Position numbers and translations under genes: made by a program. Of a stretch of 64,000 nucleotides of DNA, positions 17,463 to 27,156 are shown piece by piece. How positions within the stretch are numbered: the stretch's first letter is position 1; each line of letters opens with the position of its first letter. The stretch lies in contig NZ_CP134890.1 of NCBI RefSeq assembly GCF_032098525.1, positions 2,728,001 to 2,792,000 on the forward strand, written 5' to 3'. Below the pieces are notes generated by a model. The model ran no database searches. It was not told the origin of the DNA and saw nothing but the letters and a program-made list of their open reading frames with translations. The DNA comes from Flavobacterium sp. PMTSA4 (GTDB taxonomy: Bacteria > Bacteroidota > Bacteroidia > Flavobacteriales > Flavobacteriaceae).

Positions 17463-17588
17463 TTTGTTACGTAAAAAAGCATACTAAAGTATCAATAAAT
17501 CGATAAAAAGAATCAAGTTTTTATTTTTTTTCAAAACAATTGTGAAAAAATTAAAAAAGCATTATTAAAATTGATAAAATGATAATTA

Positions 17589-17972
17589 TTAGTGATTTTG
17601 TTGGACAATTTTAATCTGCATTACCGTTGCCATACTGAGCGCATTGATTTTCATTTGTTCGGCATTTTTTCCTTGAAAGTCTTCATCAATAGTGTTGTAA
17701 AGATGCTTTAACCAAGTGTCAAAATGTTCTTTGGTGAAATGGTGTTTTTCGTTAATGTCTTTATGAATTTGAAACATATTATTACTATAACCGCCTTTCA
17801 TAAAAAGAGATTGCTCCCAAAAAGTGGCTAACAATTCGAAATGTTCTTCTAGATGATAGTGAACATCGGTTATTTCAGTAAAATAGAAATTAATAGAATC
17901 ATCGGTCAATAGTTTTTCATAAAACTTTCGCATGATGTGTATTAGGTCTTCTCGGGTTTCGATGTCGTTCAT
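17589..17972 (-). CDS. group III truncated hemoglobin
   Basis: The 127-residue protein begins MNDIETREDLIHIMRKFYEKLL and contains HYHLEEHFELLATFWEQSLF and HFTKEHFDTWLKHL; the latter His region holds the proximal heme ligand. Length and motifs fit the 2-on-2 globin group III. The ATG at 17972 is chosen; a TTG at 17996 would start inside the gcvP terminator. These globins bind O2 or NO, and a role in nitrosative or redox stress is the usual proposal. It sits directly behind the gcvP terminator on the same strand, so expression needs read-through or its own promoter. Confidence 0.85.
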   Translation of the reverse strand: MNDIETREDLIHIMRKFYEKLLTDDSINFYFTEITDVHYHLEEHFELLATFWEQSLFMKGGYSNNMFQIHKDINEKHHFTKEHFDTWLKHLYNTIDEDFQGKNAEQMKINALSMATVMQIKIVQQNH

Positions 17973-17984
17973 GGGAATTGAATT

Positions 17985-18020
17985 AAAAAATCCCAAACTC
18001 TATAAGGAATTTGGGATTTT
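17985..18020 (-). terminator. gcvP terminator
   Basis: Read on the minus strand, a 10-bp stem (aaatcccaaa with tttgggattt, 12-nt loop) is followed by a T-run (plus-strand aaaaaa at 17985-17990). It lies 18 nt after the gcvP stop. Confidence 0.85.
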
Positions 18021-18037
18021 ATATAGTGAACTTTTAA

Positions 18038-20881
18038 TTACATATAAGCTTCAATTGGCGCACAGCTACAAACTAAATTTCTGTCGCCATAAGTTTCATC
18101 AACACGACGAACAGTTGGCCAGAATTTATTTTCGGAAACATACTCCAATGGATAAGCTGCTTTTTCTCTGCTGTATGGGAACGACCAAGTATCGGCAGTA
18201 ACCATAGCTAAAGTATGTGGTGCATTTTTCAATACATTGTTTGGTTCTTCAATAGTAGCTGCTTCAATTTCTTTACGGATAGAAATCATAGCGTCACAAA
18301 AACGGTCTAACTCAGCTAAATCTTCTGACTCGGTTGGTTCTACCATTAATGTTCCAGCAACTGGGAACGATACTGTTGGAGCATGGAAACCATAGTCCAT
18401 CAAACGTTTTGCAATATCGGTTACTTCGATGCCTTTTGCTTTGAAGCTTCTGCAATCTAAAATCATTTCATGTGCAGCTCTGCCCATTTCTCCTGAATAT
18501 AAAATTGGATAGTGTTCTTCTAAGCGAGCTTTCATATAATTAGCATTCAAGATTGCATGTTGCGTCGCACTTTTTAAACCTTCAGCTCCTAACATGCAGA
18601 TATATCCATAAGAAATCAAACAGACTAAAGCCGAACCATAAGGTGCGCCTGAAATAGCCGTAATGGCTTGTTCACCGCCAACTTTTACTAATGGATTGCT
18701 AGGCAAGAACGGAGCCAGTTTTTCATTTACACAAATTGGTCCAACACCTGGTCCGCCGCCGCCATGAGGAATGGCAAATGTTTTATGTAAATTCAAGTGA
18801 CAAACATCGGCACCAATAGTAGCAGGATTGGTTAATCCTACTTGTGCATTCATGTTGGCACCATCCATATATACTAATCCGCCATTATCATGGATGATTT
18901 GTGTAATTTCTTTAATAGCGCTTTCAAAAACTCCATGAGTAGAAGGATAAGTTACCATCAAACAAGACAGATTGTCTTTGTTTTCGATGGCTTTTGCTCT
19001 TAAATCTTCCACATCAATATTACCGTTTTCCATAGTTTTGGTAACGATAATCTGCATTCCAGCCATTGCCGCCGAAGCAGGATTGGTTCCGTGTGCTGAT
19101 GCAGGAATCAAACAAACATTTCGGTGACTATTTCCGTTAGCAATATGATAAGCACGAATAGCCATAAGTCCTGCATATTCACCTTGAGCACCAGAATTTG
19201 GCTGTAGAGTAGTTGCTGCAAAACCAGTGATTTCATTTAATTGTTGCTCTAGTTTTTTCAACATTCCTGTATATCCTTGAACTTGGTCAAGTGGAGCAAA
19301 TGGATGAATTGTATTCCAGTAAGGCATACTTAATGGCAACATTTCGGCAGCCGCATTCAATTTCATTGTACAAGAACCCAAAGAAATCATCGAGTGATTT
19401 AACGACAAATCTTTACGCTCTAATTTTTTGATATAGCGCATCATGCTTGTTTCAGAATGATAGCTATTGAAAACTTCGTGTTGTAAAAACTCTGATTTTC
19501 TATTCAAATGCATCGGGAAATTGTTCTCTAATGCATATTCGTTTACTTCAAATTTTTCTTTACCAACGGCTTCAGCAAAAACAGCAATTATTTCGTTTAA
19601 ATCTTTAAATAAAGTAGTTTCGTTTAACGAAATAGAAATAGTTTCATCATCAATATAGAAGAAATTAATTTCGTGTTTTTCGGCAATTGCTTTTACTTTT
19701 TTAGCATCAGCTTTTACAACTATTGTATCAAAAAATGAAGTGTTGGTTTGATAAACACCTAATTTGTTCAAAGCATCGGCTAAAGTAACTGCAGACGAAT
19801 GTACTTTGTCAGCAATATAACGCAGTCCTTTTGGTCCGTGATATACGGCAAACATTCCGGCCATTACAGATAGTAATACTTGAGCTGTACAAATATTAGA
19901 TGTTGCTTTTTCGCGTTTGATGTGTTGCTCGCGAGTTTGTAATGCCATACGCAAAGCACGGTTGCCATTTGTGTCAATAGTTACACCAATGATTCTTCCT
20001 GGCATTGAACGTTTGTATTCTTCTTTGGTCGCAAAATAAGCAGCGTGTGGTCCGCCATAACCCATTGGAATTCCAAAACGTTGTGTAGTTCCAACTACAA
20101 CATCGGCACCCATTTCTCCCGGAGGAGTTAATTTTACTAATGATAAAATATCAGCAGCAACGGCAACTTTGATTTCGTTTTCATTTGCTTTAGCAATAAA
20201 CGAAGTATAGTCATTTACCTGACCATACTTTCCTGGATATTGAAGAATAGCTCCAAAAAACTCATTTGAAAAATCAAACGTTTCGTGATTGCCTACTACT
20301 AATTCAACACCGATTGGCGTAGAACGTGTTTGTAAAACAGAAAGTGTTTGTGGTAATATTTCTTCTGAAACAAAAAACTTGCAAACATTATTTTTCTTTT
20401 GGTCACGTGTACGAACATCAAACAATAATGCCATTGCTTCAGCCGCAGCAGTACTTTCGTCAAGTAATGATGCATTAGCGATTTCCATTCCCGTTAATTC
20501 AATAACCATGGTTTGGAAATTCAATATAGCTTCTAATCTTCCTTGTGCAATTTCAGCTTGATATGGTGTATAAGCAGTATACCAACCTGGATTTTCAAAA
20601 ATATTTCTTTGAATTGCAGGTGGAACAATAGTTGGGTTGTATCCCAAACCGATGTACGATTTAAAAACTTTATTTGTACGACCTAACACACGGATATGAT
20701 TAGCATATTCATATTCGGTCATTGGTTCGTCAAGTTTTAATCCTTTGTGTAAAAGTATATTGTCCGGAACGGTTTCATAGATTAATTGGTCTAATGTTTC
20801 AACACCAATGGTTTGTAACATTTTTGGCAAATCATTTTCTCTTGGTCCAAGATGTCTAAGTGCAAATGCGTCTGTTTTCAT
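18038..20881 (-). CDS. gcvP: glycine dehydrogenase (decarboxylating), P protein, single chain
   Basis: The 947-residue protein is the full-length fused form of the glycine cleavage P protein. RHLGPRENDLPKML opens the N-terminal half, and the C-terminal half carries the PLP lysine in LNLHKTFAIPHGGGGPG (near residue 700). It decarboxylates glycine and transfers aminomethyl to the lipoyl H protein. The gcvT and gcvH partners are not in the window. A -7 element precedes it and a strong terminator follows, so it is a single-gene unit. I see no glycine riboswitch in the 170-nt leader side. Confidence 0.97.
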   Translation of the reverse strand: MKTDAFALRHLGPRENDLPKMLQTIGVETLDQLIYETVPDNILLHKGLKLDEPMTEYEYANHIRVLGRTNKVFKSYIGLGYNPTIVPPAIQRNIFENPGWYTAYTPYQAEIAQGRLEAILNFQTMVIELTGMEIANASLLDESTAAAEAMALLFDVRTRDQKKNNVCKFFVSEEILPQTLSVLQTRSTPIGVELVVGNHETFDFSNEFFGAILQYPGKYGQVNDYTSFIAKANENEIKVAVAADILSLVKLTPPGEMGADVVVGTTQRFGIPMGYGGPHAAYFATKEEYKRSMPGRIIGVTIDTNGNRALRMALQTREQHIKREKATSNICTAQVLLSVMAGMFAVYHGPKGLRYIADKVHSSAVTLADALNKLGVYQTNTSFFDTIVVKADAKKVKAIAEKHEINFFYIDDETISISLNETTLFKDLNEIIAVFAEAVGKEKFEVNEYALENNFPMHLNRKSEFLQHEVFNSYHSETSMMRYIKKLERKDLSLNHSMISLGSCTMKLNAAAEMLPLSMPYWNTIHPFAPLDQVQGYTGMLKKLEQQLNEITGFAATTLQPNSGAQGEYAGLMAIRAYHIANGNSHRNVCLIPASAHGTNPASAAMAGMQIIVTKTMENGNIDVEDLRAKAIENKDNLSCLMVTYPSTHGVFESAIKEITQIIHDNGGLVYMDGANMNAQVGLTNPATIGADVCHLNLHKTFAIPHGGGGPGVGPICVNEKLAPFLPSNPLVKVGGEQAITAISGAPYGSALVCLISYGYICMLGAEGLKSATQHAILNANYMKARLEEHYPILYSGEMGRAAHEMILDCRSFKAKGIEVTDIAKRLMDYGFHAPTVSFPVAGTLMVEPTESEDLAELDRFCDAMISIRKEIEAATIEEPNNVLKNAPHTLAMVTADTWSFPYSREKAAYPLEYVSENKFWPTVRRVDETYGDRNLVCSCAPIEAYM

Positions 20882-20947
20882 TAAAATGTAAAATCTAAAT
20901 TGTATAGTTGTGTTTCATCCATATTAGTAGATGGATTTTTTGCAGTA

Positions 20948-20955
20948 CAAAAGTA
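20948..20955 (-). promoter_or_regulatory. -7 element (TACTTTTG) for gcvP
   Basis: On the minus strand TACTTTTG followed by tactgc matches the Bacteroidota -7 consensus TAnnTTTG. It lies 66 nt upstream of the gcvP start; no TTTG -33 box is at the ideal spacing. Confidence 0.55.
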
Positions 20956-21052
20956 ATTATTAAATCGCTAAATTTGTGCTAAACAAAGGGTAATATTTTG
21001 AGAATTTTTCAACTAAAAAGGCTTCTTATTAACACTTTTTTTAATATTCATA

Positions 21053-21868
21053 ATGCAACTATTTAAGCAACTTATCGATTTTTATATCAAAAGTAGTATT
21101 CATGTATCTTTTTCGGTATTTGCATTGGTGCACATGACTGGTTTTTTGTTTCAAATAACCAACATTGAAAGTTGTGCTTATTTTGCTTTTTTTGGAACTA
21201 TTGTGGGTTATAATTTTGTGAAATACGATGCCTTAGCCCGAACTCAAAAAGTAAACATGAGTTTGAGCTTGAAAGTAATAGCATTCTTGAGTTTTATTTC
21301 TTTGTTGGCAACAGTATATTTTTTCTTGAAACTTGAAACAATAACCAAAATACTTGGAATGGTTTTCCTGATTTTGACGCTTTTATATACATTGCCTTTC
21401 TTTCCCAATAAAAGAAATGCTCGGAATTGGGCAGGAATAAAAATCTATATCGTTACGCTTTGTTGGGTTGGAGTTACGCTAGTTTTGCCTATTATCAACG
21501 CTCAAGTTCCGATTGATAATTATGTTTTTCTAGTAGCAATGCAGCGTTTCGTTTTTGTCTTTGTTTTAGTCTTAATTTTTGAAATCATCGATTTACGTCA
21601 AGACGATCCGCATTTGCAAACTGTACCTCAAAAAATAGGAGTAAAAAACACTAAAATAATTGGAGTTTTACTGATGATTGTATTTGTTTTACTTGAATTT
21701 TTTGATTCTAATTTCAAGCAAGAAATACTTTTATTAAAACTTGGAATTGCTATCACAACGTCACTTTTTTTATTATTTGCAAACGAAAAAAAATCGAAAT
21801 ACTATTCTAGTTTTTGGGTAGAAAGCATTCCGATTTTTTGGTGGATTTTGTTAGTGACTTTCAGCTAA
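21053..21868 (+). CDS. multi-helix membrane protein, degenerate UbiA prenyltransferase-like
   Basis: The 271-residue protein has about eight membrane helices. Two polar loops sit where UbiA enzymes place their Asp-rich motifs: GYNFVKYDALAR (about 62-73; NDxxD is reduced) and EIIDLRQDDPHLQTVPQKIG (about 180-199; close to the second motif with DxxxD and the LxTxPxxxG tail). This suggests a UbiA-superfamily origin, possibly with altered or lost prenyl-diphosphate binding at the first motif. No pathway partner is adjacent. It converges on the Mrr-like gene with a 3-nt gap. Confidence 0.65.
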   Translation: MQLFKQLIDFYIKSSIHVSFSVFALVHMTGFLFQITNIESCAYFAFFGTIVGYNFVKYDALARTQKVNMSLSLKVIAFLSFISLLATVYFFLKLETITKILGMVFLILTLLYTLPFFPNKRNARNWAGIKIYIVTLCWVGVTLVLPIINAQVPIDNYVFLVAMQRFVFVFVLVLIFEIIDLRQDDPHLQTVPQKIGVKNTKIIGVLLMIVFVLLEFFDSNFKQEILLLKLGIAITTSLFLLFANEKKSKYYSSFWVESIPIFWWILLVTFS

Positions 21869-21871
21869 GTT

Positions 21872-22795
21872 TTATTTGTAAGTAATATCAAATTCATTTA
21901 AAATTTCAGCATCTAATGTATCATTTATTGAAAGAAACAAAAAATTTCCATAAAAAAGATTACTTTCAAAGTCTACTGGTTTTTCTTTAAGCCAGAATGG
22001 TTTTTCAAAATCAAATAGTTCATTGTTAAAGCCATAAACGCTAGACTCATTTTTTTCGGTATAATGTTTTATCTTGTAGTATTCTGTGGGTTCAAATAGT
22101 AAATATTTTATATCTACTTTTTTTTCATACATTAAATTAAAATTAAAAAGTAAATAAAAATCATGATTATCTTGATAAAAAATTCTTGTGATATTTTCAA
22201 TTTCTTTAAATGGCTCACTAATAGAGTCTAATTTTTTTAATTTCCAAAACTCTAATATGTAATCATTCAATGAAAAAAAAATCTTTTTATCAAATGTAAA
22301 TGATTTAGACTTAAAACTTATTTTAGGGAAGTTGTTTTTATCTTTAATATTTTCTAAAGAAAAATTCACTGAAAAATTATAGTCAAACTTGTAAAAACTA
22401 ATTGGAATTCTAATATCGTCTAATAAATTTCTATTTTCTAGGTCTTCTATAGTGCATAAATCTATTTGTTTTGTTTTAGCATATTCTAATATGGAATTTC
22501 CAAATCCTGATTTACAAATTAAAATTCCCTTGTTGGCATTGACATCTTGCAGAAGTCCGACAAATTCATCAATCAATCTGATATTAGGCTTTTTTTTGTA
22601 GTTTTTACAAGAGACTATTATTAATATTGAATGATTACCTGGTAATAAATATTTTATTGAAACATCAATTTGTCTATCTCTTTTGCTATTGATACCTTTT
22701 ATTTTGTCATTATGTTTTACTATACCATTACCATTGTTTATTATTGTATAAACTCTAGCGGTTAGTTTTTCAAATTCAAGCCATTCATTATTCAT
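21872..22795 (-). CDS. Mrr-like restriction-endonuclease-fold protein
   Basis: In this 307-residue protein the first ~130 residues have the PD-(D/E)xK layout of Mrr-type domains: RQIDVSIKYLL (catalytic Asp), then ILIIVSCKNYKKKP (strand with the xxK equivalent CK) and GLLQDVNANKGILICKSGFG. The rest (about 140-307) is Lys/Phe-rich and unrecognised. Mrr-like enzymes cleave modified or foreign DNA; single-gene copies can also be repair-related. It follows the M3 peptidase gene by 11 nt on the same strand. Its AT content looks even higher than its neighbours. Confidence 0.7.
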   Translation of the reverse strand: MNNEWLEFEKLTARVYTIINNGNGIVKHNDKIKGINSKRDRQIDVSIKYLLPGNHSILIIVSCKNYKKKPNIRLIDEFVGLLQDVNANKGILICKSGFGNSILEYAKTKQIDLCTIEDLENRNLLDDIRIPISFYKFDYNFSVNFSLENIKDKNNFPKISFKSKSFTFDKKIFFSLNDYILEFWKLKKLDSISEPFKEIENITRIFYQDNHDFYLLFNFNLMYEKKVDIKYLLFEPTEYYKIKHYTEKNESSVYGFNNELFDFEKPFWLKEKPVDFESNLFYGNFLFLSINDTLDAEILNEFDITYK

Positions 22796-22806
22796 AAATA
22801 AAAAGG

Positions 22807-24831
22807 TTAAATCAATCCAGCGCGTTTCAACAAAGCATCAGGTTTTGGTTCTTTTCCTCGGAATTTTTTATACAATTCCATAGGCAATTCGGTTCCGCCT
22901 TTAGATAAGATGTTTTCTTTGAATTTCGCAGCAACTTCTTTGTCAAAAATTCCTTTTTCTTGGAAGAATGCAAAAGCATCAGCATCCAAAACTTCTGCCC
23001 ATTTATAACTGTAATAGCCCGAAGAATAACCACCTTGAAAAATATGAGAAAACGATGTACTCATACAATTTTCAGCTACATCTGGATATAATTTGGTACT
23101 TTCAAAAGCCTTTTCTTCAAAGGTTTTTACATCATCAATAGTTTGCGATTTGCCATGATAAGCCATATCTAACAAGCCAAAACTCAATTGACGTAACGTA
23201 GCAATACCTTCTAAAAAGTTGGCGCTTTCTTTAATCTTTTCTACATATTCTTGAGGAATAATTTCTCCTGTTTCATAATGTTTTGCAAACAGTGCTAATG
23301 CTTCTGGTTCGTAACACCAGTTTTCCATCACCTGACTTGGCAATTCTACAAAATCCCAATAAACAGATGTTCCCGATAAACTTGGATAGGTTGTGTTGGC
23401 TAACATTCCGTGCAATCCATGACCAAATTCATGAAACAACGTTGTAACTTCATTAAAAGTTAATAATGAAGGTTTGCTTGGTGTTGGTGGCGTAAAGTTG
23501 CAAACATTGGAAACGTGTGGTCTTTCGTTTTTACCATCTTTGATAAATTGCGATTTGAATGAAGTCATCCACGCACCATTTCGTTTTCCTTTTCTTGGGA
23601 AAAAATCAGCATAAAAAACAGCAACTAATTCACCTTGAAAATCCAAAACTTCATAAGTGGTTACATCTTTATGGTATTTGTCGATATCAAATACTTCTTT
23701 AAAAGTAATACCGTATAATTTTTCTGCGATGGTAAAAGCGCCATTCAAAACGTTCTCTAATTTGAAATAGGGTTTTAGTTTTTCGTCATCCAAATTGAAC
23801 AATTTTTGCTTCAATTTTTCAGAGTAATACGCGCTATCCCATTTTTCCAAATGATTAATTCCATCGAGTTCTTTAGCAAATGCAGTTAATTCTTCAAATT
23901 GTTTTTGAGCAGCTGGTTTTGCTTTTTCCAGCATATCATTCAAAAAGGAAATAACTTTCTCAGGATTTTGAGCCATTCGTTCTTCCAAAACAAAATGCGC
24001 ATGCGAAGCATAACCTAATAAATTAGCGCGTTCATGACGTAAACGCACAATGTCTTTTACGTTATCTTGATTATCGTATTCGTTGTTTTGAAAACCTTTT
24101 TTACCAGCAGCAATAGCTAATTCTTTTCGCAATTCACGATTATCTGCATAGGTCATAAAAGGTAAATAACTTGGCATGTCTAAAGTGAAAACCCAACCCT
24201 CCAATTGTCGGCTTTCGGCTTCCGCTTTTGCAGCTTCAATAACACCTTCGGGTAATCCTTTTAAATCTGCTTCATTGGTAATTTGCAAATGGTAATTGTT
24301 CGTTTCTGCCAATACATTTTCACCAAAAGTCAGTTTTAATTTGGCTAATTGTGTGTCTATTTCACGAAGTTTTTTCTTTTGTTCTTCATTCAGCAATGCA
24401 CCATTTCTAACAAATCCTTTGTATTTTTTATCCAATAAAGTGTGTTGCTCGGTAGTTAAATTCAAACGGTCTTTGGCATCATAAACTGCTTTTATACGTT
24501 TGAATAAATCTTCGTTTAAGGTAATGTCGTTCCCAAATTCGGTTAATAATGGCGAAACTTCCTGAGCAATTTTCTGCATTTCATCAGTAGTTTCGGCCGA
24601 ATTCAGATTAAAAAAAATAGATGATAATCTATCCAAAGGATAACCTGCAAAATCTATGGCTTCCAAAGTATTTTCAAAAGTTGGCACATCAGGATTATTG
24701 ATGATAGCATCAATTTCAGCTTTTGCATTCTTGATGTTTTCTTCAAAGGCAGGTTTGTAATCTTCCATTTTTATGACCGAAAATGGCGCGGTTTCGTATT
24801 TGGTAGTAAATCTTTGAGTAAGTACTTTCAT
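22807..24831 (-). CDS. M3 family metallopeptidase (oligopeptidase A / Dcp type)
   Basis: The 674-residue protein contains TLFHEFGHGLHGML with zinc HExxH near residue 465, and the downstream Glu region in WDFVELPSQVMENW, both standard for thimet-oligopeptidase family M3. No signal peptide is seen, so it probably acts on peptides in the cytoplasm. It starts 3 nt after purE, which ties it to the purine operon by position only. Confidence 0.93.
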   Translation of the reverse strand: MKVLTQRFTTKYETAPFSVIKMEDYKPAFEENIKNAKAEIDAIINNPDVPTFENTLEAIDFAGYPLDRLSSIFFNLNSAETTDEMQKIAQEVSPLLTEFGNDITLNEDLFKRIKAVYDAKDRLNLTTEQHTLLDKKYKGFVRNGALLNEEQKKKLREIDTQLAKLKLTFGENVLAETNNYHLQITNEADLKGLPEGVIEAAKAEAESRQLEGWVFTLDMPSYLPFMTYADNRELRKELAIAAGKKGFQNNEYDNQDNVKDIVRLRHERANLLGYASHAHFVLEERMAQNPEKVISFLNDMLEKAKPAAQKQFEELTAFAKELDGINHLEKWDSAYYSEKLKQKLFNLDDEKLKPYFKLENVLNGAFTIAEKLYGITFKEVFDIDKYHKDVTTYEVLDFQGELVAVFYADFFPRKGKRNGAWMTSFKSQFIKDGKNERPHVSNVCNFTPPTPSKPSLLTFNEVTTLFHEFGHGLHGMLANTTYPSLSGTSVYWDFVELPSQVMENWCYEPEALALFAKHYETGEIIPQEYVEKIKESANFLEGIATLRQLSFGLLDMAYHGKSQTIDDVKTFEEKAFESTKLYPDVAENCMSTSFSHIFQGGYSSGYYSYKWAEVLDADAFAFFQEKGIFDKEVAAKFKENILSKGGTELPMELYKKFRGKEPKPDALLKRAGLI

Positions 24832-24834
24832 TTT

Positions 24835-25320
24835 TTATTTTTTCATTTCATCCGACGACTTATTCACGGCTTCTTTCAAACTTTCTTTGTAAAAAATAAT
24901 TTTATCTAAAACAATTTTATCGTGACTTCCAATAATTTGAGCCGCCAAAATTCCAGCGTTTTTTGCGCCATTCAAGGCTACAGTTGCCACCGGAACGCCG
25001 CCAGGCATTTGTAGAATAGACAAAACTGAATCCCAACCATCAATAGAATTGCTTGATTTTACTGGAACACCAATTACAGGAAGTGGCGACATTGAGGCAA
25101 CCATTCCAGGCAAATGAGCCGCACCACCAGCGCCAGCAATAATAACTGAAATTCCTCTATGATGTGCATTTTTACTAAAATCATATAATTTTTCTGGAGT
25201 TCGATGTGCAGAAACGATGTCAACTTCAGTTTGGATGTCAAAACTGTTTAATATATCGATGGCTTCTTGCATTACGGGTAAATCTGATTTTGAACCCATG
25301 ATTATGGCTACTTTGCTCAT
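24835..25320 (-). CDS. purE: N5-carboxyaminoimidazole ribonucleotide mutase
   Basis: The 161-residue protein has the class I PurE pattern: MGSKSDLPVM, SAHRTPE, IAGAGGAAHLPGM. It rearranges N5-CAIR to CAIR in de novo purine synthesis, using the product of PurK encoded 2 nt upstream. A typical purK-purE pair. Confidence 0.97.
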   Translation of the reverse strand: MSKVAIIMGSKSDLPVMQEAIDILNSFDIQTEVDIVSAHRTPEKLYDFSKNAHHRGISVIIAGAGGAAHLPGMVASMSPLPVIGVPVKSSNSIDGWDSVLSILQMPGGVPVATVALNGAKNAGILAAQIIGSHDKIVLDKIIFYKESLKEAVNKSSDEMKK

Positions 25321-25322
25321 AT

Positions 25323-26483
25323 TTATTGTTTTGTGCTTATTACTCTAATACTTTTCTTCACTTCTTCAGCAACTCGTCTGGCTTCGGTCATGTTTTCATT
25401 AACAATAGTTACATGTCCCATTTTTCTAAAAGGTCGTGTTTCTCTTTTACCATAAATATGTGGTGTTACACCATCAATTGCCATAATTTTTTCGATGTTT
25501 TTATACTTCACATTTCCAGTATGTCCTTCTTCGCCAACCAAATTTACCATAATTCCGGCAACTTTACTTTCGGTTTTACCTAAAGGTAGGTTTAAAATGG
25601 CGCGCAAATGATTTTCAAATTGCGAAGTATAACTGGCTTCTATGGAGTAATGTCCCGAATTGTGTGGTCTCGGCGCCACTTCGTTTACCAATATTTTATC
25701 ATCTTTGGTTTGAAACATTTCTACAGCCAAAATTCCAACATGTTTGTAAGCTTTAGAAACTTTTAACGCAATTTCTTGAGCTTTCAAACTAATCGGTAAA
25801 TCTATTCTCGCTGGGCAAATAACATATTCAACCTGATTGGCTTCAGGATGAAATTCCATTTCAACAACAGGATAGGTTTTTACTTCGCCTTTTACGTTTC
25901 TAACTACTATTACTGCCAGTTCATTTTTAAAAGGAACCAATTCTTCCATGATACATTCAACATCAGGCAAGGTTTCAAGGTCTTTTGGTGTACGAATAAT
26001 TTTTACGCCATTTCCGTCGTACCCAAAACGAGCGCTTTTCCATACGAATGGCATTTTTAATTTCCCATCCATAAACTCAACCAACAGTTCTTTCAAATTC
26101 TTAAAAGCTTTTCCTTTGGCAGTTGGAATTTTGTTTTTTATGTAAAATTCTTTTTGAACCGCTTTACTTTGAATTAATCGTAATGTTTTTGGCGATGGAT
26201 ATATTTTTAAACCTTCATTTTCTAGTTTTTCTAAAGCATCGAGGTTTACATTTTCAATTTCAATTGTCAATACATCAACCAATTTTCCAAATCGGTAAAC
26301 GGTATCAAAATCTAATAAATCGCCTTGAAAAAAATTATTACACGCTAGTCGTGCTGGTGCTTCATCACTTGGGTCGAGTACAAATGTTTGGATGTCAAAT
26401 TTTCGAGTATCACTCAATAGCATTTTGCCCAATTGTCCGCCACCTAAGATTCCAAGTTTAAAATCGGATGAGAAATAATTCAT
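25323..26483 (-). CDS. purK: N5-carboxyaminoimidazole ribonucleotide synthase
   Basis: The 386-residue ATP-grasp enzyme begins MNYFSSDFKLGILGGGQLGKML. The ATG at 26483 is chosen over a longer reading from 26534 because the promoter -7 element lies at 26510-26517, inside the extension. KSARFGYDGNGV, NEVAPRPHNSGHY and the C-terminal GKRETRPFRKMGHVTI motif fit PurK. It makes N5-CAIR from AIR, bicarbonate and ATP. Confidence 0.96.
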   Translation of the reverse strand: MNYFSSDFKLGILGGGQLGKMLLSDTRKFDIQTFVLDPSDEAPARLACNNFFQGDLLDFDTVYRFGKLVDVLTIEIENVNLDALEKLENEGLKIYPSPKTLRLIQSKAVQKEFYIKNKIPTAKGKAFKNLKELLVEFMDGKLKMPFVWKSARFGYDGNGVKIIRTPKDLETLPDVECIMEELVPFKNELAVIVVRNVKGEVKTYPVVEMEFHPEANQVEYVICPARIDLPISLKAQEIALKVSKAYKHVGILAVEMFQTKDDKILVNEVAPRPHNSGHYSIEASYTSQFENHLRAILNLPLGKTESKVAGIMVNLVGEEGHTGNVKYKNIEKIMAIDGVTPHIYGKRETRPFRKMGHVTIVNENMTEARRVAEEVKKSIRVISTKQ

Positions 26484-26509
26484 TTGTTGTAGTTGTAGTC
26501 GTTGTGTTG

Positions 26510-26542
26510 CAAAGATACTAATTTCAAAACCCAATTATCAAA
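26510..26542 (-). promoter_or_regulatory. promoter of the purK-purE operon
   Basis: On the minus strand TTTG (26539-26542), 21 nt, then TATCTTTG (26510-26517). Both boxes of the Bacteroidota promoter are present, with the spacing near the usual 19-21. The start codon is 26 nt further on. One of the best promoters in the window. Confidence 0.7.
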
Positions 26543-26562
26543 TTCCAAATCTCAAAAAAAAC

Positions 26563-27102
26563 TTAAAGATAGGTCTTTTTTAATATTTTTCGAGCGGCAG
26601 CTCTATAACCCGGCGATTGACTTTCGGCATCTTTTTCAACTATCGGAGTCAATTCTTTTAAAATCCAAGGTTGTTTTTTACTCATTTCTTCCAAACTATA
26701 AATTGCAAAAACCTTCGGTGCAAGTTTTATTTTTGGATTAATCAACCAGTCAAAACAGATTTCTATGATTCTGTTTTCTTGTTTTTCGGAGAGTTTTATT
26801 TTTTTTGATTTACTTAAAAAATGTATTGTTCTGCTAATTCCTCTTACTGCTGATTCATGCTTGTATTTTGGAGCTGTTTCTAGAATTTTATCAATATAAG
26901 GAGTCAGCAATTCTATATTTTTATCCACTAATTTTTCAATAACCCAAACAGCTTTAAAATGAAATTTATCTTCAATATTAACAGCCATTTCAATTAAATC
27001 TTTGGTTAATTCGGTATTTTCTAGTACTAAACTGGTGTTGTGTTGCCTGCTTTTGATACTGGCATTTCCATTGCTTATCTGATTTATAAAATCATTATTC
27101 AT
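26563..27102 (-). CDS. small all-helical (HEAT-like) protein of unknown function
   Basis: The 179-residue protein has repeated amphipathic helix pairs (FKAVWVIEKLVDKNIELLTP; LAPKVFAIYSLEEMSKKQPW; SPGYRAAARKILKK), suggesting short HEAT-like repeats. Similar flavobacterial proteins are sometimes labelled adenylosuccinate lyase, but none of the catalytic motifs of that enzyme are here. A scaffold role is guessed from the fold only. Encoded alone, upstream of purK on the same strand. Confidence 0.65.
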   Translation of the reverse strand: MNNDFINQISNGNASIKSRQHNTSLVLENTELTKDLIEMAVNIEDKFHFKAVWVIEKLVDKNIELLTPYIDKILETAPKYKHESAVRGISRTIHFLSKSKKIKLSEKQENRIIEICFDWLINPKIKLAPKVFAIYSLEEMSKKQPWILKELTPIVEKDAESQSPGYRAAARKILKKTYL

Positions 27103-27156
27103 ATATCAAATTTATAAAAAAGTCTAATTACTTAGGACTTAATCCTTAATAGTTAT

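Noticed and set aside
17973..17996. TTG start of the truncated globin at 17996
   Set aside because: It lies inside the gcvP terminator stem; the ATG at 17972 gives a full-length globin.
20882..21052. Glycine riboswitch before gcvP
   Set aside because: No conserved aptamer core or tandem structure could be seen; only a promoter element is supported.
26484..26534. Longer start for PurK
   Set aside because: The extension covers the promoter -7 box and is not part of the enzyme fold.
26563..27102. Adenylosuccinate lyase for the small helical protein
   Set aside because: It is far too short and lacks the SSxMPxKxNP-type signature; the name is probably carried over by annotation.
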